Assembly: GCA_039704465.1 (NCBI GenBank)
Contig: JASFAU010000002.1
Span: 248,001-312,000, forward strand
Length of the DNA: 64,000 nucleotides
Reading direction: 5' to 3'
Origin: Plasmodiophora brassicae
Taxonomy: Eukaryota; Endomyxa; Phytomyxea; Plasmodiophorida; Plasmodiophoridae
Shown: positions 33,994 through 44,730 of the stretch, piece after piece
How the letters are laid out: every line of letters starts with the position of its first letter
Position numbering within the stretch: position 1 is the first letter of the stretch
Notes under the pieces: model-generated
What the model was told of the DNA's origin: nothing
Databases searched by the model: none
What the model saw: only the letters and a program-made list of their open reading frames with translations
Made by a program: the position numbers and the translations under genes

Positions 33994-36459
33994 ATGTTCC
34001 GCCGATTCACTTCTCTGGCTGCGTCTCGTCGCATCCTGTAGGTTCCCGAGCTCTTGCACGGGATCGTATACTGGATACTGATCTCGGTGGTGCGTGTCTA
34101 GACCAGGCGCTTCATTGCACCAACGCTTCATCGCCAGCATCGACGTAGACAGTATGCATCATTGCCTAGGCCGATTTATTGAACACTTCTGACTGTCATC
34201 TGCAGGCGAGCCTGGGTCAGAAGGAAAGAAATTGTACCGTTTGCAACGATCGGTTGGTCTACCCATACCTTTTAACATTGGCCTACCAGCTTGGATGGCG
34301 TCCTGGCGTACTTCGACACGGCTGCCGAATACACTGACGTCGACGAAGGCCAGCTAGCCGTGATCCGCGCATGCGACACCGTCTTCCAGTTTACGATCCC
34401 AATCAAGGTGGGGCGCCGCGCACGGCCACGTCATCGCAGGCTCAATGACGTTGGTGTCCCAGCGTAACGGTAAAGTCGAGGTGTGCACTGCTTTCCGTGC
34501 ACAACACTCTCGGCACCGGTTGCCATGCAAGGGTGGTATTCGGTTCAGCCCGGAAGTCGACATGTCTGTTTACACACGTTGCCGATATCACCGTCGCACG
34601 CCACTGACATACCGGAGAATAGCAACGAAACCATGGCCCTTGCGATGCTCATGACCTTCAAATGTACGTGTTCGTGACATGCGCTCGAGCGCAATACTAA
34701 CCCAGTCTACAGGTGCCGTCGTCGACGTTCCATTTGGCGGCGCCAAAGGAGGCGTCATGATTGACCCGAAGGAGCACTCAACGTCAGGAACCGCCCCAGG
34801 TATCGCGGCGATCCAATACTGATCGTTAGTTTTACAGGTACGAGCTGGAGAAGATCACGCGTGCCTTCACGTTGGCGCTCTGCAAGGCTAACTCGATCGG
34901 TCCAGGCGTTGACGTGCCAGCACCGGATGTGGTACGATAATTGTCGTAACTGATGCGCTCTTGGCTTCGCTCCTAAGTACACCGCCAGGGAACCGGGCCA
35001 CGCGAGATGTCGTGGATCAGAGGTACGCGACAATGGTACGGGTGATACGATGTAGGCTGAGGGTCCTGGAGACACTTACCAGGCGTTCCACTATCTTGAT
35101 GTCAACTCGTCAGCGTGTGTCACCGGGAAGCCGCTCCAGCAGGGTGGTGTTCGAGGTCGTGTCGAAGCCACAGGTCGGAGGGCCCCAATGCTGGAAACGG
35201 TGCTTTCACCCTGTACTGATAACGTTGCTACATACTAGGATTGGGAGTGTTCTTCGGGCTTCGCAACCTGTAGGGTTGCTCTTGAGATCGTCGTCTGCGG
35301 GCCAAATTCAACGCGCTGACAGGTTGCAACGAGAAGAGGAAATGCATGCGCTCGGTTTAAAGCCGGGCGTGCACGGCAAGCAGGTCATCGTTCAGGGATT
35401 TGGCAACGTCGGTCGTCACACTGCCAAATTCTTCCACGAGGCGGGTGCCAAGGGTGAGCACAACTGCACTCACATGGCCGTTTTGTGCAATGCTCATCGT
35501 ATTGCCTAGTTATCGTCCTCATCGAGCGTGATGGGTACCTGCACAATCCCGACGGTATCGACATCACTGCATTGTGGGAGTATGAGAAATCGAACGGAAC
35601 CATCATGGGGTTCCCTGGGGCGACGACTGTGAATGGCAACCAAGAAGAGGTTCCGCCTATTGTCGATGTGGGTGAGTTGCGAGGCTGATCATGGCGTTAC
35701 CATAGGCGTTATGCATGAAATGCGACGTGTTGATCCCTGCCGCCCTAGAACGTCAGATCACGTCGAAGAACGCTAATGACATCCAGGCGAAGATCATCGG
35801 CGAGGCTGCCAATGGACCCACTTCGCCAACGGCAGATCGCATCTGCGAGGAACGTGGCATTGTCATCGTCCCGGACCTGTTCCTGAACGCGGGCGGTGTC
35901 GTTGTCTCTTATTTCGAGGTAATCTACCGATCGTACACTGATGGTAGTCAGAGCTGAATCGCCGCAACAGTGGCTGAAGAACCTTAGCCATGTTCGGTTC
36001 GGTCGTCTTTCGCGTCGATTCGATGAACATCGCGGCAACGCCGTTGCTGAGGCATTCGACGAAGTCTGTGACGGAAATCCCCTGTCGAAAACGCTTCGTA
36101 AACGGCAAGCATGCACACAGTGCACCATCAGGTGCTGGGCAACTCATGTGGGATTGGCGTTGGCAGGATCGTGACAGGTGCGACTGAGGCTGACTTTTCG
36201 CGCTCTGGTCTGGAAGACACCATGCATGACGCCTTCGACGAGATCGTTGCGACGGCAAAGAAACACGTAACGCCCTAGTATGCGGTGTCGTACGACGGGC
36301 TGATCTGGTTGACGACTAGGGAATTACATACCGCACGGCCGCCTTCGTAAACGCGATCAACAAGATCGCAGGTAACGCGACCGTCACTGTAGCATGGCGG
36401 CATTACTGATGTCCTCCCCTGCAGTCGTGCAAGACCAGTCCAACCACTTGTTCTTCTGA
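33994..36459 (+). CDS. Glutamate dehydrogenase, probably mitochondrial (18 exons)
   Basis: Interconverts glutamate and 2-oxoglutarate plus ammonium. Exons: 33994-34037, 34102-34151, 34206-34233, 34290-34407, 34463-34555, 34618-34663, 34713-34782, 34838-34931, 34989-35022, 35072-35173, 35239-35269, 35323-35453, 35510-35649, 35706-35918, 35971-36067, 36121-36266, 36320-36371 and 36425-36459; 507 aa. It begins [15 protein letters not shown], a presequence-like start. Family blocks: [19 protein letters not shown] and [13 protein letters not shown] with the substrate and catalytic lysines, [60 protein letters not shown] (Rossmann loop), [26 protein letters not shown] and [17 protein letters not shown]. 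Several exons are only 28-52 nt, so the gene looks broken in unspliced frames. Confidence 0.9.
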
Positions 36460-36690
36460 GACCCGAACTTGCGGCCTGGTCGCCGCGCTGGATACGGGAT
36501 ACACCTGAACGCCCGGGGCTCACGAATCAATCATTATACCCGGTGCGCTTGTCGATAACTGCGGCGTGCGTTCGTGTCTGTGTGTGTGAATAGTCGCTGG
36601 ATTAGTCCGGGCAGAATCGCTGGTTGAACGGTCGGCGGCGCCGGATCATTTAGGGAAAGTTGTGGGCAGTCGCGCCGCGGCGCATGGGCA
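36460..36690. other. Intergenic region
   Basis: 231 bp between the GDH stop and the channel start; nothing recognisable. Confidence 0.45.
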
Positions 36691-39003
36691 ATGAGGGATC
36701 GCCCACGTTCCAGCATCGAGCTGCTAGCGGGCAGCGCCGCGCCGTCTAATCGGGGCGATGAACTGGCGCGAAGCCTCACCCGTGTCCATTATGCGTTTCA
36801 GACGTCGGCGGCATCCCGGTCCTCGTCTCAGGTTGGGATACAGGACCGGACGATAATGAGGTCGTTGGCTTACAGGATGCCCGACAGACGATGAGACCAG
36901 GGAGCGGTGCGCTTTTGCCTGATGTGGGAGTCCAGCGAAGCCATTCGGATACTGATTTGACACCTTTCCGAACGGGAAGGCCGGTCACCGAACGAGATGA
37001 GATTGCAGTACCGTTCCCGAGGATGTTCGACGTCCAAGGGATCTGCCTGCCCGGTAAAGTTCTGCATCCCTTCTCGCGACCGAGAACGTATTGGAACCTG
37101 CTTGTGTGCGTCGCGTTCTCCATTATCGCCATTGTATATCCTTACCGGTGTGTGTCGGTTGTTGATTATTACCATGATGCCCGACGTTCAATCGAGGGAT
37201 GCAGGTGGGCATTTTTCGTCAAGACGACGCCGGCGTGGTTCGCGTTCGACCGGTTCATGAACCTGTTCTGGCTGATCGATTTCCTCCTGACCCTGAATTC
37301 TGGATATCGGTTCAAAGAATCCATCATTGCTGACCGACTGTTTATCGCCAAGCACTACCTGCTGTCGTGGATGGTTCCTGATATCTTCGTCATTCTTCCA
37401 TACGACATATTTTTCGGTACGACACGACATTACCGCCGTATGTAGGTAGTAACTGACCGTCTTCCTGCATCTTGCAGCTGGCGTGTATGTCAGAGGAGTA
37501 TACCCTCTGTCTCATATTGTAAGCATCATCACCCTGATCCGACTGGGCAAGATTCCCGGGATTCTATCGGACTTCACAGTGTCGCTGCGGTTTCGCCATA
37601 CTGTACGATTTTCTTGGTGACATGCTCAAAGCCGTTCGTGCTGATGGCTGTTTTGTGTAGGTGGAACGGCTCATCAAGTTGACTGTGTCTGCCGTCCTAG
37701 TGGCTCATATTCTTGCGTGCATCTTCGCATTCATAGGGAACGCCGAAATCCGGTTACGTCAGCCGAACTGGATCGAGGCGCGGGGGCTTGCGAAGCACTC
37801 TGACGCCGCTGTCTATGTTGCATCGCTGTACTGGTCAATGGCAACCATTTCAACCGTCGGTTACGGGGACGTTGTCTCGTACACTTCGGCCGAGCGGATA
37901 TTCAACCTGTTTGCGATTGTTCTCGGTGCTGGAGCGTTTGCTTTTGTCATCACATCCATAGTTGGGTTTATTGGCAAGACGTCTCGTCGAACGGACGCGT
38001 TCAACCAGAAGATGGATTCTGTCAACGCGTATATCCGATTTCGTCGGATTCCGTCTCAGCTTGCCGATCGCATTCGCAAATTCCATACTCTCGCATTCCA
38101 TGGTTCCTCTCACGAGCTATACCATGAAAAGGAGGTGCTAGACGAGATTCCGCCAAGTCTTCGTCGGCGCCTTGCCGAGCACATCCACAAACAGCTGTGC
38201 CAATGGTCGTCGTTCTTTATGGGGGCCGATCCTCTGTTCAGTCTTGACCTATCACTTGCGATGCGGGAGCAGTACGTGCCTGCTGGCGAGGTCGTCGTTT
38301 ACCAGGGCGAGTCTTGCGAAGAGATATACCTGATCCAGGAGGGCGAAGTCGAGGTACAGTGTTCTCCAAGCGGTTTATGTTGTTTGGTAATCGATCTGCT
38401 TGTAGGTGTTTAAGGACAAGGTTGCTATGTATAAGCTGCACAAGGGCAATTACTTTGGATTCGATGGTCTTGTATCGCAGTTCCGTGTTCACCTGCACAC
38501 GATCCGTTCATGTACATGGTAGGTTACTGCAACATTGACATTGCAGACGTCTCATAGCGACGCATGCAGGCTGAAGCTGCGGGTGATCAAGGTGTCCGAA
38601 CTCCTCGACCTCATATGGAAGCATCCTGCTGTTCGTCAGTTGATGTTCCGCCGTGGTCCAGCCAAAGAATATCCACTTGCGTACACGGACGAAGACGATG
38701 TAAGAGATTGTCCATGCTGTCAACCCCAGCGACGCTGAACGGTTCTAGGTCCAACCGCCTCTGATGTCACAGCTGTTTACTCATCATCGTAGCATCGAGA
38801 ATCGGATCCTGTCGAGGTTCATTTTCCGTCATGGCATACGTCCTGGAGCGCACGGCCATCAGGCAGCGCCTCAGCCTGAGGTCCTGGACATGGCTGCAAT
38901 TCAGGCAGCTGCCCTGAAACTGGACCTGGCCCTGTGCGACGAACTCCTAGCATCGCTCAGGATGCGGATCGCCGTTCTTGAACAAGAACCCGTGCATTCA
39001 TGA
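36691..39003 (+). CDS. Cation channel of the HCN/CNG/EAG superfamily
   Basis: Seven exons: 36691-36781, 36832-37416, 37478-37578, 37661-38353, 38406-38471, 38547-38699 and 38749-39003; 647 aa. S1 begins at YWNLLVCVAFSIIAIVYPYR; S2/S3 hold FDRFMNLFWLIDFLLTLNSG and WMVPDIFVILPYDIFF; S4 (SHIVSIITLIRLGKIPGI) is poor in positive charge. The pore has TVGYGD (residues 324-329), the K+-selectivity signature. S6 is followed by a C-linker and a cyclic-nucleotide-binding homology domain (YVPAGEVVVYQGESCEEIYL, IQEGEVEVF). The usual phosphate-binding FGE...R is replaced by FGFDGL...SDAC, so cyclic-nucleotide binding is doubtful. A first in-frame exon at 36691 is chosen because splicing joins it to the 36891 frame. 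Confidence 0.87.
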
Positions 39004-39243
39004 GTGTTTAATCTGTAATATAAGTACGTCCCACTATTTATCTCATAGTAGCGTTGTGAATGCGATGAATAGGTACACCAGCTATGGTGCGATTCGGGCA
39101 GAAGATACTTTTTGAAAGGGGGCTCGATTTTTTGGATCAGTCTTACCGCGCGAAATGGGACGGAACTGATCGATGAAGACGCGCTAGGAAGGTGTTCCTG
39201 AATCGTTTGGAGAGCCTCAGCGGCTGCATTGTCGAACCCATTC
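39004..39243. other. Intergenic region
   Basis: 240 bp; contains in-frame stops just ahead of the MON2 start and no other gene signal. Confidence 0.45.
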
Positions 39244-42200
39244 ATGCCATCGGCGGCGCTGCCGCAGGTCGGTATCATCGAGTCCGACCTACGATCATTG
39301 AGCCTGGAGTCGAGGAAGAAATACGGCGAGGTCAAAACTGTATGGTGATTTGTCGCATGTCAGTTCGACCTGAATTTGACAATAATATCAGGCAGCTGAG
39401 CGTGCTATTCTTCAATTGCGCCCGCTTCAAGACGCAAACGACGAGGCTCAATGCCTTGAAGGTAATTTGAGCCTGTGGAGTTCCGCCTGTGGGTCTAACT
39501 AAGGATACAGGGTTGAGATCTGACGGTATTGTCAGACCGTTCCTGCTGGCTTGCGCGACCAAGCATCCGCCCTTGGTACTAATGGCATTGAACACATTGC
39601 AGCGCCTATCCTCTTGCAACGCGTTGGCCCCTGCCTCATTGTCAATGCTTGTCGGCACCCTTCGGATACTCTCTGAGAGTACACAGCAGGATGTCTTGCT
39701 TCGCATTCTGCAGACGCTGTCAATGGTTGCAGATCCAGCAACCTTCGAAGCAGGAGAAGACGCCATCACTCAGGCGATCGGTAGGCAAGCTCTCCCTAGT
39801 CATTCGCTGTGCGTTAATACTCGTTTATAGGCATTTGTTTTCGTCTTCATTCTTCAGACATGCCGATAATCTACAACACTGCCGCCGCCACTCTTCGTCA
39901 AGTCAGTCCAGACATGTCTGTTTACGTACACCCAGCTGTTTATTGCGCTCTGTTAGGTGATTTCTTTGGTGTTTGAGCGGGCGAGCAAGGCCCAAACGTC
40001 TCCTCCTTCGTTGAACGATGATACAGCGGTGCGTGCGCTTGACAGCACTGAGGTGACTGCTCAACGTCTCCTGGTCGACCTTATTCTGCTCGCCTCGGGT
40101 GACCCAGCGCAATGGCTTACCACGCTGCATGGGGAAATCCCTCGCACCGTTCTGTTCGAGATGATCAGTGCCATTGTGAAAGACTACGCGACGTTCATCA
40201 AGTCCCGACAGGCGATTCTCGATGTCGTCAGGAATCAGGTGCATAATCGCTGCTGATTTAACGCTGCAACGTGTTCCTGACATTGCACAGTTACGTCCGC
40301 TCCTTGTTCGACTGCTTAATGCCCCTTGCGATTTCCGGCTCGCTGTCCGTCTAGTACACGTCGTGGTCAATATCGTCGTTTCCTACCATCAAATTCTTGG
40401 CTCAGAATGCGAGATTCTGATGTCTATCATGATCCGATATCTGGAGCCTGAATTCCCCCTGTGGCAGCGAATTCTTACACTGGAGGCCTTAAAACTGCTA
40501 ACCGACCAGCCCTTGTACGTCTTTGCTGTTTCCCCTCGTTAACAGGGCTCATTATGGAAGTAGGTTACTTGTTTCTCTATACAACGCGTTTGATGGCGGA
40601 CCTCGCAATTCGAAAGTGTTTGGGTCGCTTGCCCACGCCCTCGGGCGAGTTACCAACCAGATCACTCTCGAAGATGATAAGCGTGCCGCATCTCAGACCC
40701 TGTGGCGTTTTCATACGGAGAAGAGCAAGGGGTTGGATCTTCTTGGCGAGAACGCAGCACCTGACTTTGACGAACTGTAACGTTTGTTCTCACCGCCCAC
40801 TCGCAACGTGTCTTATGCTCAGCTAGATACGCGATAACCCTGGCTACAGAAACGCTAATGAATATCGTCAAGACCGTGAGTGCTCTCCTAAACAAAAGCA
40901 CCTGCGAGGGCGCTCTACCTCCGTCCTTGCCGGCAATGATTGGATCGTCATGGTACCCTATCCTGGCCGCTCTGACCATTCTTCTGGAACACGCGTATCA
41001 CGATCAGCAGGTGCGTGCGTCTACTCTGAGCACATTTCAAATTGTAATCGCCTCTAGGTCGAATACTATTTGATGGGTTGCCAATCGTTCTCTATATCTT
41101 GTGCATGCCTGAAACAAGAGGCTCCTTTCTCCGAGTTTCTCAAATCTCTTTGCGTTGTTGCACTGCCCCCGGGCCTTCGTAACCTACAAGATCGCGCTTT
41201 CGGTAGGTAACGCTATTCAGCTCGACCAGCTGGTTAACTCGTTCTCGTAGACTGCCAGGTTCCAAGTGAAGCAGGACAGTGGAGATTCTCTGCTAAGAAC
41301 TCGCAAGGCATGAAATGTCTGTTTAACGTCTGCTATGCATGTGCAACTAGCATATCGTCGTCTTGGATATTGATTCTGACGACGCTCGAAAAACTCGAAA
41401 CAGCCCTTGTCTTTAACAGCAGCGTGTGGGTTTTTACAGCACTGGTAGTGTTCAATCTATATTGACATCGCTGGATTAGGAACAATGATGCGTCGAGTGA
41501 GCTAGCCTTGTTCAACGAAGCAACGAACAGGTTGCTAGAGTCGTCGACATTGTTCGACGACGCCACTCTGATGCAGTTACTGTCGGGACTTGGCTCGCTG
41601 GCCTTGTCGTCGCTTGCAAACAATGCTACCACTGAAAACTCTAACCCTGATCCATCCCATTTGTACGTGCATGCTCCATCCGCGTCTACCGTTTGGTCTT
41701 ATTATGGAGCGACACAGGTTTCCCCTCGTAAACTTTGTTAAAGCTGTAACAAGCAACCTGTATCGAATGGGATCGTTATGGGACTTCGCGATCGAACACT
41801 TGTCTGCTGTTCTGCATTCGAAACATTCTGCCTTGCGGGCCTATGGGATCCAAGCCATTATCCGACTTGTCAAGTCTGCCTTGAAGCAGTTCATTGACGG
41901 GCCATCGTCGCATGTACCAGAAGGAGTTCAGGTATGCACCATGATCTACCTTCAATTCTGCGTTAGTGACGTGTGCCTAGCCAAACTTCGGCGACTCGCA
42001 AGCAATGTTCATTCTTTCGTTAAGGGTATCTTTGAAAGGACGTTTCACTGATAATGGTATCGCCGTTCTCTTTGCCCTGTATGAAATCCTGCAAGCAAAC
42101 GGCGCGGCCTTAACCGATGGATGGTTGAGCATCATCCAGATCCTCGATGATGTTATCGACCAGGATGTTGCTGAGTTTGTCCCTCTTGGGTTCAAAATTG

Positions 42201-44627
42201 TTCAACTGATCGTGGACGATTTTCTTGGTACGCGATTGCTTTCGGCACCTTGGCGCGGCGGTCTAACGATTGGCATTATAGATGGATTTCCAAGGTCGTC
42301 ATTTCCGAATCTGATCCACACGATTGGATTGTATGGGCGTCAGCGCCTCGCTGCGAACATCAGCTTCACGTCAATTGGCCTGCTGTGGCAGGTAACGTTT
42401 GTGGAGCTGTCCACTGCTACAAATCTGAAAGGGCCTACCATCAGGTATCAGATCATCTGATCAGAACACGTCCGAAGCATACCGATATATCCGCTGAAGA
42501 TTCGCTTCAGCTGCGACTGTTCTCAGAGCTGCAGGCACTGTGCCTGGACTCCCGTGCTGAACTTCGCAACTCAGCTGTCCAGATCCTACACTCGACAGTC
42601 GTAGCTTGTGGTGGGCACCTGGAACCTAGTAGTTGGAAATCCTGCCGTGAGGCCGTACTGTTCGACCTCTACCATTCGCTTTTTGACGAGAACGGGACAA
42701 AGCGATGCCTGGACAGCGAAACGGAATCGGGGTCACAGCTCGGGTAACGGTCAAGGGCCTCCTTAATTTGGCGCATGGCTGACACGTTTCGTCCTTCAGC
42801 ACTGAACAATTGACTGGCAAACCATTGATGATGGTGACGCATCACAGTCGAGATACAGCTGAGAAGCAATGGGACGAAACGCGGGTTCATGCTCTCCAGG
42901 GTTCAGCTCGTGTGTTCCGGCAGTTCTTCCTGTTTCACAAGGATGTGACTGGTCCGGCACACTGGGACGCTTATCTGAGGCAAGACATCGCGCCTTGAAA
43001 TTTAGGAAGTGCCTTGAATTGCTTGCATGGTGCCAGGTTCATACGCCAGGCTATTTGCCGGGATAGCTCGGAAGTCGCCCATCAAGCGATTGAGGCTCTC
43101 AAGGAAGTTCTGATGTCGCCAGGAGCCGTCACTGCGCTGAAAGGCCGTCGAGACCTGACGAAATCCGTCATTGACCTGTTTCAGGGCGTAGTCCAGCATG
43201 CCACGGAACGTCGTACTGAGGTGCCTTTCGAAATTTACACTGAAGTGCTGGAGTGTGTCGCGTCGCTGATCGGAGAGTCTTCGACGCCGACAACAAGTCT
43301 GTTCACCGTCGAGGATCTTCTTCAGTTTCTGCAGCTAGCGGATCATCTGTCATCCCTTTGTAAGGCTCGCCGAACGCCTTCGTTCGATGGCTGCGTCTCT
43401 GAATGCTGTGTGTTACAGTGCCCACACAGGCCCGGGATCGATCAAGCGGTGCTCGGGAAACGCCGTTGCAAAGAGCAACGTTACAGCTGATCGATCGGCT
43501 AGTCAATGTCGAGGCTTCCGGAGACCTGTACGCACCCGTCATTGCCCAGCTTGTGAAGTATATTTATCTGCCCACCCCTGACGACCAGATGAGGTAGGCT
43601 ACATGTTGCTGTCCATGGGTGACTGTCTACTTAATGTGGCACTGGCAGCGACGCGGCGAACTCAACTGCGTCGTCGTCGGCGTTTGCGAAGCGATCGATG
43701 CCAATTCTCGTAACACTGTTCTGCCAGCGGTGTCCTGTTGATGTCCAGGGGCGGCAGGATCTTGTTGTACCCATGCTGGGGGCACTTCATCAGATTCTGC
43801 TGGCAACGAAGTGCCGCTCTGGCGACGTCGATCTTTGTGCGGCCGCCGTTACGACGTTCGCCAGTGTGGCCCCTGTCGCTTTGGCGGCTGCCAATGATGT
43901 GCATCAATCGTCACCGGACACGGTTGCACCGATCTGGATGCAGTTTTTCGACACCTTCAAGGGGTTCCTGTCACCGCAGGCGCCATCGTCTTCCGACCTG
44001 GACACGTCGGCCCAGTTCGAATCGCTTCAAATTCAAATGGTTCAAGTGCTCTGTACGCAACTCCTCCCGAAAAGCCCACTGGCCCCATCGTCTGTGCTCG
44101 AAGACCTGATCCGGTTGCTGGTCGAGACTCACGAGCCGCGCACGGTTCTGGGATTGAAACCTGCTCCCAGCATGCAGGAACCCGCTGGTAAAGTTCGCCT
44201 CATGCAGTCCATGCTACAGGGCGTGTTCGCTCTGTGCCACGTCCCGAACCACATGCCACAGCTGGCCGCCATCGCCCAACCAATCCTGCTGGAGCATTGC
44301 AAGCGACGGCTTCATGCGTTTGTGAATGACGACTGCCGAACCGGGTAACCTTTGTTGTTGTTGTTGTTCACCAGGCATCGTTGTAGGTGATCTGACGTAA
44401 TTTCGTTCAGAGTTCGGCCATTGCCCCGGATTCGCATTGAGGAGATTCGTTGCATGCTGGGGCAGTTGCTGGACCTGCAAACCGACCCGGAAGGCACGAC
44501 GCAGCGGACGCACCTGAAGACCCTGTACGGCGACTTATGCGACTGTGTGCGAATACGCGACCCCGCGCTGCAAGAGCTCGTCAGAAGAAACCTGCTGGCC
44601 GTTCACCTTCCCGTGGACATTAAATAA
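39244..44627 (+). CDS. MON2 homologue (SEC7-related Golgi/endosome scaffold), 20 exons
   Basis: Large HEAT-like scaffold in endosome-Golgi traffic. Exons: 39244-39330, 39392-39461, 39511-39780, 39831-39901, 39957-40238, 40291-40514, 40564-40776, 40827-41010, 41058-41202, 41251-41425, 41480-41662, 41718-41931, 41981-42227, 42282-42391, 42445-42731, 42800-42979, 43037-43359, 43419-43593, 43649-44344 and 44411-44627; 1450 aa. The DCB region (DLRSLSLESRKKYGEAAE, IVRPFLLACATKHPPLVLMA, NTAAATLRQVISLVFER), HUS-like part (ECEILMSIMIRYLEPEFPLW) and C-terminal repeats (FTSIGLLWQ, THHSRDTAEKQWDETRVHAL) are collinear with MON2. There is no SEC7 catalytic domain, as expected. Intron 16 (42980-43036) starts GC. 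The start is the only in-frame ATG after an upstream stop. Confidence 0.9.
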
Positions 44628-44730
44628 CCCCTGCCGCTCCAGATGGCTTTACAGGCGATTTGCACCCCGGCAATGAGGCGTCGGTTAGGATGAAACCGTT
44701 TAATGAGCGATTGTGTTGCAGAACAGTCAG

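Noticed and set aside
35650..35705. A 38-nt intron in glutamate dehydrogenase starting at 35668
   Set aside because: An alternative donor at 35650 gives a 56-nt intron like the others and a length closer to the family between GNQEE and the CDVLIPAAL block.
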